A DNA stretch of 45,063 nt, taken from positions 556,362 through 601,424 of the forward strand of contig NZ_LMOL01000005.1 in NCBI RefSeq assembly GCF_001424565.1. Reading direction: 5' to 3'. Numbering within the stretch: the stretch's first letter is position 1; each line of letters begins with the position of its first letter. This document shows positions 26,466 to 34,625 of the stretch, piece by piece. Under the pieces are notes generated by a model that worked only from the letters and a program-made list of their open reading frames with translations, did no database searches and was not told where the DNA came from. Source of the stretch: Arthrobacter sp. Leaf141 (lineage in GTDB: Bacteria; Actinomycetota; Actinomycetes; Actinomycetales; Micrococcaceae). Both the position numbers and the translations under genes were made by a program.

Positions 26466-27485
26466 TCAGCTTTGCGGGGCATATCCCTGCGGATTGTTCT
26501 TCTGCCAGCGCCAGTGGTCCTCGCACATCTGGTCCACTGTCTTGGTGGTGGCCCAGCTCAGGTCGGCGAGGGCTGAGGAGGCATCCGCCCAGAATGCCGG
26601 CAGGTCCCCGGCGCGGCGGCCCGTGACCTCGTAGGGGATCGGCCGGCCCACGGCCTTCTCGAAGGAGCGCAGGACCTCCAGGACGGAGGACCCCTTGCCG
26701 GAACCGAGGTTCCACCGGAACACGCCCGTGCGGTCCGCCACGTGGTCCAGGGCAGCGACGTGTCCGCCGGCAAGGTCAACCACGTGGATGTAGTCGCGCT
26801 GGCACGTGCCATCCGGGGTGTCGTAGTCCCCGCCGAAGACCATAAGCTTTTCCCGCCGGCCCACGGCCACCTGGGCGATGAACGGTACCAGGTTGTTGGG
26901 GATGCCCTGCGGGTCCTCGCCGATGCGGCCTGACGGGTGGGCGCCCACCGGGTTGAAGTAGCGCAGCAGGGCAATGTGCCAGCGGCTGTCGGCAGCGCCG
27001 AGGTCGGAGAGGATGTCCTCGATCTGTTCCTTGGTGCGGCCGTACGGGTTGTTGGCCCCGATCTCCATCTTTTCGACATAGGGCGTGGGGTTGTGCTCGC
27101 CGTACACGGTTGCTGAGGAGCTGAACACGATGGTGCGCACGTTATGGCGGTCCATGACCCGCAGGAGGTTCAGAGTGCCCACCAGGTTGTTGTAGTAGTA
27201 CTGCAGCGGCTCCCGGACCGACTCACCCACGGCCTTCAGCCCGGCGAAGTGGATGACGGCGTCAATGCCGCTGCCGGCGAAGACCTGCTCCACGGCGGCC
27301 TCGTCCACCAGGTCAACATGGTGGAACGCGGCCTTCTTGCCGCTCAGCTCAGCGACCCGGCGCAGTGACTCCTCGCTGGAGTTCACCAGGTTGTCGATGA
27401 CAACCACGTCGTGGCCCGCCTCCTGCAGCGAAAGGACAGTGTGCGAGCCGATGTAACCGGTGCCCCCGGTAACCAGAATTTTCAT
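26466..27485 (-). CDS. galE: UDP-glucose 4-epimerase
   Basis: This 339-residue extended SDR epimerase interconverts UDP-glucose and UDP-galactose for galactose use and envelope glycans. NAD-binding GGTGYIGSHT is at 7-16. The catalytic region has SSSATVYG and YGRTKEQIE (YxxxK), followed by LRYFNPVGAHPSG and DGTCQRDYIHV. Length is standard. The ATG at 27485 has TAGCGT exactly 6 bases upstream and no ribosome site, so it is probably leaderless. It is divergent from the TetR gene, 107 bases apart. Confidence 0.97.
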   Translation of the reverse strand: MKILVTGGTGYIGSHTVLSLQEAGHDVVVIDNLVNSSEESLRRVAELSGKKAAFHHVDLVDEAAVEQVFAGSGIDAVIHFAGLKAVGESVREPLQYYYNNLVGTLNLLRVMDRHNVRTIVFSSSATVYGEHNPTPYVEKMEIGANNPYGRTKEQIEDILSDLGAADSRWHIALLRYFNPVGAHPSGRIGEDPQGIPNNLVPFIAQVAVGRREKLMVFGGDYDTPDGTCQRDYIHVVDLAGGHVAALDHVADRTGVFRWNLGSGKGSSVLEVLRSFEKAVGRPIPYEVTGRRAGDLPAFWADASSALADLSWATTKTVDQMCEDHWRWQKNNPQGYAPQS

Positions 27486-27491
27486 GACTCA

Positions 27492-27497
27492 ACGCTA
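27492..27497 (-). promoter_or_regulatory. Leaderless-type -10 (TAGCGT) of galE
   Basis: On the minus strand TAGCGT is followed by 6 bases and then the galE ATG. Confidence 0.6.
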
Positions 27498-27568
27498 TCC
27501 CACCCGGGCCGCCGTCCACCGCCGCGTTCCGGATGCCGGTCACGCCCGGCGGGTCCCCGGATTATTGG

Positions 27569-27580
27569 GCACATGTGTGC
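27569..27580. promoter_or_regulatory. Candidate operator palindrome of the TetR regulator
   Basis: GCACATGTGTGC is a perfect 5-bp inverted repeat around a 2-base centre. It directly abuts the -10-like TAAATA (27581-27586), which is 6 bases before the TetR GTG. Binding here would block the promoter, as expected for self-repression. Confidence 0.5.
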
Positions 27581-27592
27581 TAAATAAAAGGG

Positions 27593-28201
27593 GTGCCAAA
27601 AATCGTAGATGCCGATGCCCGCCGCCTTGACGTTGTGGAAGCGGTCCTTCGGATCATCGCCGTGGACGGTCTGGAACGGGCATCCCTCCGGGAAGTAGCG
27701 GATGAGGCGGGCCTGGCCGTCGGATCGGTCCGGCACTACTTTGCCGGCAGCGAAGAACTGCTCGAGTATTCCTTCGGTACCGTGGTGGACCGGGTGGTGG
27801 GCCGCCTGGCAGCTGCGCTGCCGGACCTGCTCCGGGAACCCGCCGGAACCCCCGGCCAGCGCTCGGCAGTCTTAACCCTGCTGGGCGGACTCCTGGCCCT
27901 GGACGAGGAACGCGCCGTGGATCTCTGCGCGTGGATTGCCTTCCGTAACGCCGCCAGGATCCGGCCCTTCCTCGCTCCGATGGCAGGGCGCAGCCACCGG
28001 GAAGTGGCAGCAGTGGTGGGGCAGGTGGTGGCCACGCTGCTGCCGGCGGACTGCCCCGACGAACTCCTCGTAGTGGAGGCGGAACGGCTGCTGGCAACAC
28101 TGGACGGGCTGTGCCTGCACGCACTGCTGCAACCCGAGTGGATGACCGCGGCAATGTGCGCCGACGTGCTCGAACGCCACCTCGACGGGCTGCAGGCGTG
28201 A
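27593..28201 (+). CDS. TetR/AcrR-family transcriptional regulator
   Basis: This 202-residue protein has an N-terminal helix-turn-helix (about residues 11-52: AVLRIIAVDGLERASLREVA, DEAGLAVGSVRHYF) of the TetR type and a variable ligand-binding C-terminal domain resembling the BetI/TetR_C_6 class. Ligand and targets are unknown. The GTG at 27593 has TAAATA 6 bases upstream and a palindrome overlapping the promoter, so it probably represses itself. Nearest other candidates for control are galE (divergent) and the unknown gene downstream. Confidence 0.92.
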   Translation: MPKIVDADARRLDVVEAVLRIIAVDGLERASLREVADEAGLAVGSVRHYFAGSEELLEYSFGTVVDRVVGRLAAALPDLLREPAGTPGQRSAVLTLLGGLLALDEERAVDLCAWIAFRNAARIRPFLAPMAGRSHREVAAVVGQVVATLLPADCPDELLVVEAERLLATLDGLCLHALLQPEWMTAAMCADVLERHLDGLQA

Positions 28202-28230
28202 ACGGCACTTCCGCCGGAAGCACGCGGGAA

Positions 28231-28236
28231 TAGACT
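28231..28236 (+). promoter_or_regulatory. Candidate -10 (TAGACT) of the unknown gene at 28301
   Basis: TAGACT, the same hexamer as at dapD and dapE, lies 64 bases before the ATG. It would give a leader of about 58 bases ending in the GGAAGGA ribosome site. Confidence 0.4.
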
Positions 28237-28300
28237 GTAGCCAGGGGACACCGGGCTGGCGCACCAGGCCCGGCACGGGCACGCCAGGGAAGGACTTTGA

Positions 28301-28912
28301 ATGCATCACGCAAGCGGGTCAGGGTGGCAGATCAGCACGGATACGTCCGGGCCGATGATCATCGCGCTGTATGTCCGGGACACCGCCGGGCTCGATGGCG
28401 CAGGCTCCCCGGCGCTGTCCCATGCGGCACCGAAGATCCGGCGGGCTGACCACACACACCTCACCGCCGAGGTAGGCGGCATCAGCGCCCTCAAGACCGA
28501 ATGGGAAGCCTGGTGGGAGCAGCTCCTGAAGGCCCACCCGCACCCCTCGCCGGAGTTGTCGCCGCCCGAATTCGAAGCGTTCGGCAATTCCCCTGCCCTG
28601 CAGCGCGTGCTCCAGGCGCACTTCGGTGCGGCTCTGACCTGGGCCCGGGAGCGCCGGAGCGAATATGCCGAGCTTGAGGCCGAGCGTGCCGCCAGCGGAT
28701 CGGACCAACTGATCGCCGACCTGGTGGACGACAGGCTGATGGAGGTGGGTCGCGACGCCCGGGACTTTTCGCTGACCATCATCGAGCTTCCTCTCAATGA
28801 GCAGCGGGCCTGGTACCTGGAGCCGGACAAAATCATCATGAGCCACGGGCTGATGGGCCAGCCGGAACTGTTCCGGAGCTACGTGCAGCCTGTCGTGGAG
28901 ATGTTGGTCTGA
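28301..28912 (+). CDS. Conserved protein of unknown function
   Basis: I do not recognise a domain in this 203-residue soluble, acidic protein. It has a short beta-type start (WQISTDTSGPMIIALYVRD), a Trp-rich segment TEWEAWWEQLL, a helical Glu/Arg-rich middle (RERRSEYAELEAERAA) and a C-terminal beta segment LTIIELPLNEQRAWYL. The ATG at 28301 has GGAAGGA 6 bases upstream, a strong signal that it is translated. No cysteine, signal peptide or membrane segment is seen. It converges on the lysozyme-like gene. Confidence 0.85.
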   Translation: MHHASGSGWQISTDTSGPMIIALYVRDTAGLDGAGSPALSHAAPKIRRADHTHLTAEVGGISALKTEWEAWWEQLLKAHPHPSPELSPPEFEAFGNSPALQRVLQAHFGAALTWARERRSEYAELEAERAASGSDQLIADLVDDRLMEVGRDARDFSLTIIELPLNEQRAWYLEPDKIIMSHGLMGQPELFRSYVQPVVEMLV

Positions 28913-28931
28913 CCCAGCGTGATAAGCCGGC

Positions 28932-29780
28932 TCAGTCCGCCGGGGCCACCGTGATGCGGACTTCGCCGTCGGTTCCGGGGGAGTCCGCCCACCCGGCCTG
29001 GTTCTCCCGCGTCCAGCTTCGGCCGGCCACGTCCACCCGGACCACGGCCATACCCTTGGCATTGGCCACCGCCCACTGCGCCACTGACCATGCCTGGCTT
29101 CCGCCGGCGGGTACCGTCACGGTCAGGCCGTCGACGGCGGCGCCCAGCGGCCCGTAGGCACGCTCCAGTTCGGCGGCCAGTTCCGCAGGATCCCCGGCCT
29201 CATCAACGGAGCGAAGGGTGCACTGCACGGCTTCGGGTGTCTGGCCGGTCAGCCCTGACGCGAAGGACCGGCCCATGTCCTCGTGCTGGGCGTAGGCGGT
29301 GGGAAAGGCCGAGCGCTGGACCCGCTGGGCGGCGTCGGTGATTTCCAGGGTCTCGTAGCCGGGGATCTTCACCAGCGCGTCGTAAAACGCGTTGGCCGCG
29401 TAGTACGGGTCCATGACCTGCGCCTCGGTGCCCCAGCCCTGGGAGGGCCGCTGCTGGAACAACCCCCGGGAGTCGGGGCCGGCCTGGTCGCCGTGGTCGA
29501 TGTTGCGCAGTTTTGATTCCTGCATGGCCGTGGCAAGGGCGATGCTGGCGGCACGGGCCGGCAGCCCGCGGCGGACGGCGACGGCGGTGATCAGGGACGC
29601 GTGCAGCGCCTGGTCCGGCGCGAGTTCGGCAGTCCTCCCACCGGCCTCGGCCGTACAGCGTTCCGAAACGAGGGTTTCGGAACGCTGTACAAAGAAGACG
29701 GCGGCGTAGATTCCGCCGGCCACAAGCGCCACAGCCAGCAGGAGTACTGCGAGGCGGCGCAGGCCGCGTCTTCGTGCCAC
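28932..29780 (-). CDS. Membrane-anchored lysozyme-like protein, probable cell-wall enzyme
   Basis: The 282-residue protein has an N-terminal basic stretch and membrane helix (about 10-30), then an extracytoplasmic domain that reads like a lysozyme-like fold: AVRRGLPARAASIALATAMQESKL with a possible catalytic E88, SRGLFQQRPSQGWG, DPYYAANAFYDALVKIPGY and AAQRVQRSAFPTAYAQ, seen in part. A C-terminal beta-rich domain follows. It could cut or bind peptidoglycan, but activity is inference. The GTG at 29780 lies 7 bases after the dapD stop, so it probably shares the dapD message. Codons 31-43 form a perfect hairpin. Confidence 0.8.
   Translation of the reverse strand: MARRRGLRRLAVLLLAVALVAGGIYAAVFFVQRSETLVSERCTAEAGGRTAELAPDQALHASLITAVAVRRGLPARAASIALATAMQESKLRNIDHGDQAGPDSRGLFQQRPSQGWGTEAQVMDPYYAANAFYDALVKIPGYETLEITDAAQRVQRSAFPTAYAQHEDMGRSFASGLTGQTPEAVQCTLRSVDEAGDPAELAAELERAYGPLGAAVDGLTVTVPAGGSQAWSVAQWAVANAKGMAVVRVDVAGRSWTRENQAGWADSPGTDGEVRITVAPAD
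29653..29690 (-). repeat. Perfect 17-bp inverted repeat inside the lysozyme-like gene
   Basis: GTACAGCGTTCCGAAAC (29653-29669) and its exact reverse complement (29674-29690) flank a 4-base loop. The element is fully inside coding sequence, in frame with residues 31-43 (VQRSETLVSERCT), just after the membrane helix. Confidence 0.95.
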
Positions 29781-29787
29781 CGGGGAA

Positions 29788-30816
29788 TCAGTTGGCGTGC
29801 AGGGCGGTGTTCAGTTCCACTGTCTGTCCCTTGCGGGCCAGGACCTCCACGGCGCCGCTGGTGGAGTTCCGGCGGAACAGCAGGTTCGGCACGCCGGAGA
29901 GCTCGGCGGCCTTAACCACCTTGGTGGTGTCTTCGCCGTCGGCGTCCTTGGGTCCCACCACGCGGACGCGGGTACCGGCGGTGACGTAGAGGCCTGCTTC
30001 AACCACGGAGTCGTCGCCGATGCTGATGCCCACGCCGGAGTTGGCCCCAAGCAACACCCGCTCGCCGATGGTGATCCGTTCCTTGCCGCCGCCGGACAGC
30101 ATGCCCATGATGGACGCGCCACCGCCCACGTCGCTGCCGTTGCCGGTGACCACACCGGCCGAGATCCGGCCTTCCACCATCGAGGTGCCCAGGGTGCCGG
30201 CGTTGAAGTTGACGAAGCCTTCGTGCATCACCGTGGTGCCTTCGGCCAGGTGCGCGCCCAGGCGGACCCGGTCGGCGTCGGCAATCCGCACACCGGTGGG
30301 GACCACATAGTCAACCATGCGTGGGAACTTGTCCACCCCGTAAACGGTGACAGCGCCGCGCTTGCGGAGCCGGGCGCGGGTGAGTTCAAAGCCGTCCACG
30401 GCGGCGGGGCCGAAGTTGGTCCACACCACGTTGGGCAGTTTGCCGAAGATGCCGTCCAGGTTGATGCTGTTGGGCTGCACCAGGCGGTGTGAAAGGAGGT
30501 GGAGCCGGAGGTAGGCATCGACGGTGTCGGCCGGCGCTGCGTCCAGGTCGATCTGGACGAACACCACCTTCTGCTCGGTGCCGCGGTCGGCGTCGTCGCC
30601 GCTTTCGGCGATCAGGGTCAGGGCTTCGTCGGCATTCTCGACGGCGCGGAGGTTCTCCGCAGCGACGCCCAGGGCGGGGGCGGGGAACCAGGCGTCCAGT
30701 ACGGTGGCGGATCCGTTGGCCGTGGCGATGGTGGCCACGCCGAAGCCGTATGCGGAACGCTCTCCGGCGGCGGTGGTCGAGGTTTCGGGCACAGCGGAAG
30801 CGGCAGTCTCAGTCAT
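29788..30816 (-). CDS. dapD: 2,3,4,5-tetrahydropyridine-2,6-dicarboxylate N-succinyltransferase
   Basis: This 342-residue DapD of the actinobacterial type transfers succinyl from succinyl-CoA to tetrahydrodipicolinate in the diaminopimelate/lysine pathway. The C-terminal half is a left-handed beta-helix of hexapeptide repeats, with [36 protein letters not shown] and [19 protein letters not shown], seen in part. The N-terminal domain includes [17 protein letters not shown]. The ATG at 30816 (MTETAAS) is set by TAGACT 7 bases upstream. Longer in-frame extensions run antisense into dapE. It is divergent from dapE. Confidence 0.95.
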   Translation of the reverse strand: MTETAASAVPETSTTAAGERSAYGFGVATIATANGSATVLDAWFPAPALGVAAENLRAVENADEALTLIAESGDDADRGTEQKVVFVQIDLDAAPADTVDAYLRLHLLSHRLVQPNSINLDGIFGKLPNVVWTNFGPAAVDGFELTRARLRKRGAVTVYGVDKFPRMVDYVVPTGVRIADADRVRLGAHLAEGTTVMHEGFVNFNAGTLGTSMVEGRISAGVVTGNGSDVGGGASIMGMLSGGGKERITIGERVLLGANSGVGISIGDDSVVEAGLYVTAGTRVRVVGPKDADGEDTTKVVKAAELSGVPNLLFRRNSTSGAVEVLARKGQTVELNTALHAN

Positions 30817-30821
30817 GCCTT

Positions 30822-30862
30822 CCAGTCTAACGAGGGCAGGCACCGGCTTCGAACTAGACTGG
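30822..30862. promoter_or_regulatory. Face-to-face dapD/dapE promoters in an inverted repeat
   Basis: CCAGTCTA (30822-30829) and TAGACTGG (30855-30862) are exact inverted copies 25 bases apart. Each contains the TAGACT -10 of one gene: dapD on the minus strand (7 bases before its ATG) and dapE on the plus strand (6 bases before its GTG). The two polymerase footprints would overlap. Confidence 0.65.
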
Positions 30863-30866
30863 CTTC

Positions 30867-32042
30867 GTGACTGCCCTAACCTCCCCCGAGCCCCCTCCCG
30901 CCGCCGCAAGCCTGGAAACGGATGCCGTCCAGGCGCCCGCACGGCTTGATCTCAGGCAGGATGTGGCGCAGCTGACCGCCGCCATCATGGACATCGACAG
31001 TGTCTCCGGCAACGAAAAGGAGCTCGCCGACGCCGTGGAGCAGGCGTTGCTGGCCATTCCGCAGCTCAGCGTTGTCCGCGACGGGGACGCCCTGATCGCC
31101 CGGACGGAGCTGGGCCGATCCGAACGGGTCATCCTGGCCGGCCACCTGGACACTGTGCCCCTGCCGCTGGTGGCTGGTTCCAAAGGCACCGTGCCCTCCA
31201 CCTGGGAATCCGGCGTGCCCGGCGAAGGGGTGCTGTACGGCCGGGGTGCCACGGACATGAAGGGCGGGGTTGCGGTCCAGCTGGCACTCGCCGCAGGCAT
31301 GTTCGACGGCGGTGCGGAGCCTGCGCGCGACGTCACCTTTGTGTTTTACGACCATGAGGAAGTGGAAGCGGTCAAAAGCGGCCTGGGCCGGCTGGTCCGG
31401 AACCACGGCGACCTTCTGGATGGCGATTTCGCCATCCTTCTCGAGCCCACCAACGGCACAGTCGAGGGTGGGTGCAACGGCACCAGCCGGTTCGAGGCCA
31501 CCACAGTGGGAGAGTCCGCCCACTCGGCGCGGGCCTGGATGGGCAGCAATGCCATCCACGCCGCGGCTCCCATTTTGGCGCGGCTCGCGGACTATGCGCC
31601 CCGGACGGTCAACGTGGACGGCCTGGACTACCGCGAGAGCTTGAACGCCGTGAAGATCCACGGCGGAACCGCCGGCAACGTGATCCCGGACAAATGCGTG
31701 GTGGAAATCAACTACCGCTTTGCCCCGGACAAGGACCCGGACCAGGCGGAGGCCCACGTGCGTGAGTTGCTTGCCGGTTTCGATGTGGTGCGGACCGACG
31801 CGGCGGCGGGAGCGAGGCCCGGACTGAACCACCCGGCCGCCGCCTCCTTTGTGGCCGCTGTGGGAGCCGAACCCAAGCCCAAATACGGGTGGACCGACGT
31901 CGCCCGTTTCAGCGAACTGGGGATCCCGGCAGTGAACTTCGGCCCCGGAGACCCGCTGCTGGCCCACAAGGACAATGAGCACGTGGACGCGGAGGCCATC
32001 CGCACCTGCCTCAAGGCGCTGCAGGACTGGCTGGCGGGCTAG
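30867..32042 (+). CDS. dapE: Succinyl-diaminopimelate desuccinylase
   Basis: This 391-residue M20-family metallohydrolase removes succinate from N-succinyl-LL-diaminopimelate. Probable metal ligands and catalytic residues are H93 and D95 in GHLDTVPL, D130 in GATDMKGG, and the acid pair E164/E165 in YDHEEVEAV. The dimerisation domain lies in the middle (about 190-290). The GTG at 30867 has TAGACT exactly 6 bases upstream. The first 30 residues are Ala/Pro-rich. It is divergent from dapD by 50 bases and ends at a shared terminator with gluD. Confidence 0.95.
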   Translation: MTALTSPEPPPAAASLETDAVQAPARLDLRQDVAQLTAAIMDIDSVSGNEKELADAVEQALLAIPQLSVVRDGDALIARTELGRSERVILAGHLDTVPLPLVAGSKGTVPSTWESGVPGEGVLYGRGATDMKGGVAVQLALAAGMFDGGAEPARDVTFVFYDHEEVEAVKSGLGRLVRNHGDLLDGDFAILLEPTNGTVEGGCNGTSRFEATTVGESAHSARAWMGSNAIHAAAPILARLADYAPRTVNVDGLDYRESLNAVKIHGGTAGNVIPDKCVVEINYRFAPDKDPDQAEAHVRELLAGFDVVRTDAAAGARPGLNHPAAASFVAAVGAEPKPKYGWTDVARFSELGIPAVNFGPGDPLLAHKDNEHVDAEAIRTCLKALQDWLAG

Positions 32043-32053
32043 GCGCACTGCAA

Positions 32054-32093
32054 AGAAATGGCCCGGATCGTTCGATCCGGGCCATTTCTCTTC
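32054..32093. terminator. Bidirectional terminator between dapE and gluD
   Basis: A 17-bp perfect stem (AGAAATGGCCCGGATCG with its complement) and a 2-base TT apex are followed by CTTC on the plus strand and by TTTG on the minus strand. It serves both convergent genes. Confidence 0.9.
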
Positions 32094-32098
32094 GCTGG

Positions 32099-32938
32099 TT
32101 AGGGAGCAGCTGCCTCGACAGCCACCGGGTCAGCCTTGGCTGTGCCGCCGGCGGCTTTCTTGGAACCGCGCCGTTCGATCCACACGGCGAGCCGCGAGAT
32201 GGCGATGTTGATGGCGATGTACATTGCCGCGGCCACGAAGAACACGGGGAACAGGAAGGCCGGTCCCAGGACGTCCGCCATGAGCTGGACTGCCCGCAGC
32301 AATTCGCCGTAGGCCACGATGTAGCCAAGCGAGGTGTCCTTCAGGAGGACCACCAGCTGCGCCACCAGGGACGGCATCATCCGGCGGACAGCCTGCGGAA
32401 GTTCGATCAGCATGCGTGATTTGAAGCTGGTCAGGCCGATGGCCAGGCCCGCTTCGCGTTGGCCCTTGGGGAGGGACTGGATGCCTGCCCGGATGATTTC
32501 CGCGAAGACTGCGGCGTTGTAGACCACCAAGCCGGCAACGACCGCAATAAATTGCGATGTGCCGAAGCCCAGGAGGATAAACAGCATCATCAGGACCACG
32601 GGCATGCCGCGAAGGAACTCAAGGACAACGCGGGTGGGAATCCGGATGGCCTTGAGGTCGGAGATCCGGAGCAGGCACAGCAGCAGGCCTAACGGGAAGG
32701 CAATGACGGCGGCCAGCCCCGCGGCCGACAGTGTTGCACCCAACCCGTTGCCCAGCAGGCGCCACACGTCCGCCCGGGTGAAGATCTGCCAGCGCCGGCC
32801 CTCAAAGATGCCCTGCTGGCCCAAAGTGAAGATGATCCAGGCCAGCAGCCCGAGGATTGCCAGGCCGCCCACCACGGAGCCGATCAGGGATATCCGGCGG
32901 GCCTTGGGGCCGGGAACGTCGTAAAGTACCGAGCTCAT
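32099..32938 (-). CDS. gluD: Glutamate ABC transporter permease GluD
   Basis: This 279-residue polar amino-acid permease has about five membrane segments. It carries LGLLLCLLRISDLKAIRIPTRVVLEFLRGMPVV, seen in part, the EAA loop near AGIQSLPKGQREAGLAIGLT, and QAVRRMMPSLVAQLVVLLKDTSLGYIVAYGELL, seen in part. A long cytoplasmic N-terminal tail and a basic C-terminal tail match corynebacterial GluD. The ATG at 32938 overlaps the gluC stop by 4 bases, so the two are coupled. Confidence 0.94.
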   Translation of the reverse strand: MSSVLYDVPGPKARRISLIGSVVGGLAILGLLAWIIFTLGQQGIFEGRRWQIFTRADVWRLLGNGLGATLSAAGLAAVIAFPLGLLLCLLRISDLKAIRIPTRVVLEFLRGMPVVLMMLFILLGFGTSQFIAVVAGLVVYNAAVFAEIIRAGIQSLPKGQREAGLAIGLTSFKSRMLIELPQAVRRMMPSLVAQLVVLLKDTSLGYIVAYGELLRAVQLMADVLGPAFLFPVFFVAAAMYIAINIAISRLAVWIERRGSKKAAGGTAKADPVAVEAAAP

Positions 32939-33585
32939 CGGGCAATCGCCACCTTTCGCTCCACCGTGCTGGCAAGGATGCCCAGCGGGACGGTGAGAAG
33001 GAGATAGAAGAACGCTGTGCCCAGCAGGACCGTGATGACCTGGTCACCGTTGGCGTTGGCCAGCTGCCGGCCGTAACCGAACAGTTCCAGGACGAAGAAT
33101 GCGCCGGCCACGGAGGAGTTCTTCACCAGGGCGATCAGGATGTTGATCAACGGCGGGATCACCGTCCGCAGTGCCTGCGGGAGGATGATGAGGTTCAGGA
33201 CCTGGCCGAAGTTCATGCCGATACTGCGGGCCGCTTCGGCCTGGCCTACCGGCACGCTGTTGACACCGGAGCGGACAGCTTCAGCGATGAACGCCGCGGT
33301 GTAGGAGCTGAGGGCAATGATGGCCGCCACCTCAAACTGGGCGAACTGGACGCCCAGGCGGGGAAGCACGATTGCGGCAAAGAAGAAGGCAATGGTCAGC
33401 GGAGTGTTGCGGAGGATCTCCACGTAGACAGTGCTGAAGCCACGGAGGGCAGCCACGGGCGAGACCCTGGCAGCTGCCAAGAGGGTTCCCAGTACCAGCG
33501 CGATCACCCCGGAGACGGCTGACAGGAAAAGGGTGCGGAGAAAGCCCTCCCAGTACAGGGGCAGACTTTCAATGATGACGTCCAT
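32935..33585 (-). CDS. gluC: Glutamate ABC transporter permease GluC
   Basis: This 216-residue permease of the His/Glu/Gln/Arg family pairs with GluD. Motifs are YVEILRNTPLTIAFFF and the EAA loop SVPVGQAEAARSIGMNFGQ, followed by LPQALRTVIPPLINILIALVKNSS, seen in part. The ATG at 33585 (MDVIIESLPLYW) follows AAGGA and begins the family homology. Frame continues upstream for 75 codons but crosses a hairpin and the end of gluB, so it is not used. Confidence 0.94.
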   Translation of the reverse strand: MDVIIESLPLYWEGFLRTLFLSAVSGVIALVLGTLLAAARVSPVAALRGFSTVYVEILRNTPLTIAFFFAAIVLPRLGVQFAQFEVAAIIALSSYTAAFIAEAVRSGVNSVPVGQAEAARSIGMNFGQVLNLIILPQALRTVIPPLINILIALVKNSSVAGAFFVLELFGYGRQLANANGDQVITVLLGTAFFYLLLTVPLGILASTVERKVAIAR

Positions 33586-33625
33586 ATGATCCTTCGGCTC
33601 AAGAAGCGGAGGGTGGGGGAGCAAT

Positions 33626-33661
33626 GCAGTGCCGGGCCGCCGAAGCGCGCCCCGGCACTGC
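33626..33661 (-). terminator. Intra-operon hairpin between gluB and gluC
   Basis: GCAGTGCCGGG (33626-33636) pairs perfectly with CCCGGCACTGC (33651-33661). It sits just past the gluB stop and lacks a T-run. Such hairpins often stabilise binding-protein messages or cut read-through to the permease genes. Confidence 0.7.
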
Positions 33662-33670
33662 CGTTGAGCC

Positions 33671-34558
33671 TTAGTAGCGGTTGATCTCAGGCAGTTCGGG
33701 CGCGGTCTTGATGACCGAACCGGCGGTGGCCTCCCAAGCCTTCTTGTAGGATCCGTCCTTGCCGAATTCCTCGAGCTGGTCGTTGATCCAGCCACGGAAC
33801 TCAGTGTCATCCTTCTTCAGGCCGATGCCGTAGGGCTCCTTGGTGAAGGTCTCGTCAGAGGCCAGCTTGAAAGCGTCCGGCTCCTTGTCCACAAAACCGG
33901 CCAGGATCACGTTGTCCGTGGTGATCGCTTCAACCTGCTTGTTGCGCAGCGGCTCGAGGCACGCGGAGTACGTGGCTGCCGGAACGAGTTCAGCGCCGTA
34001 CTTGTCCACGATCGTGGCGGCGGGGGTGGAACCGGTGACGGAGCAGACTTTTTTGCCCTTGACGTCTTCGGGGGTCTTGATGGAGTCGTTGTCCTTGTTG
34101 ACCATCAGGGCCTGGCCGGCTTCGTAGTACGGTCCGGCGAAGCTGACAACCTGCTTGCGCTTGTCGTTGATCGTGTACGTGGCGATCACCAGGTCAACCT
34201 TGCCCTGCTCGATGAAGGGCTCGCGGTTGGCGGAGACGGTCTCGGACCATTCGATTTTGTCAGCAGCGATGCCCAGCTTGGCGGCAATCAGCTTGCCCAT
34301 TTCCACGTCGAAGCCAACCGGCTTGCCGTCGAGGCCCACCTGGCCGAAGAGCGGCTGGTCGAACTTGGTACCGATCTTGATGCTGCCGGCCGAGGCGAGC
34401 TTCTCCATGGTGGTGCCGGCGGCGAACGTGGGCTTTTCGGCCACGGTGGGGTCACTGCCGGCGGTGCTGCCGCCGTCGCCGCAAGCGGACAGGGAGAGTG
34501 CAAGGGCAGCGGTAGCTGCCACGAGGAGTGACTTCCGCCGGGTCATAAATGCCTTCAT
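33671..34558 (-). CDS. gluB: Glutamate-binding lipoprotein GluB
   Basis: This 295-residue family 3 solute-binding protein is lipid-anchored. A signal peptide ends in the lipobox LSAC (about residues 23-26). The body contains SIKIGTKFDQPLFG, KPVGFDVEMGKLIAAKLG, ERxxFIEQGKVDLVIATYT and AITTDNVILAGF, consistent with glutamate uptake as in Corynebacterium. It lies 67 bases after gluA and is followed by a hairpin. The ATG at 34558 has AAAGGA at good spacing. Confidence 0.95.
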   Translation of the reverse strand: MKAFMTRRKSLLVAATAALALSLSACGDGGSTAGSDPTVAEKPTFAAGTTMEKLASAGSIKIGTKFDQPLFGQVGLDGKPVGFDVEMGKLIAAKLGIAADKIEWSETVSANREPFIEQGKVDLVIATYTINDKRKQVVSFAGPYYEAGQALMVNKDNDSIKTPEDVKGKKVCSVTGSTPAATIVDKYGAELVPAATYSACLEPLRNKQVEAITTDNVILAGFVDKEPDAFKLASDETFTKEPYGIGLKKDDTEFRGWINDQLEEFGKDGSYKKAWEATAGSVIKTAPELPEINRY

Positions 34559-34625
34559 GACATTCCTTTCATTGAAGGCCGTGGGTTACGGCCTGGATGC
34601 GAACTTGAGAGTTGAGGTTCGTAAA

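Noticed and set aside
29653..29690. The 17-bp hairpin as a transcription terminator.
   Set aside because: There is no T-run on either strand, and it lies inside an intact reading frame.
30817..30867. A lysine riboswitch upstream of dapD or dapE.
   Set aside because: Only 50 bases separate the two start codons, and both promoters abut the starts, so there is no room for an aptamer.
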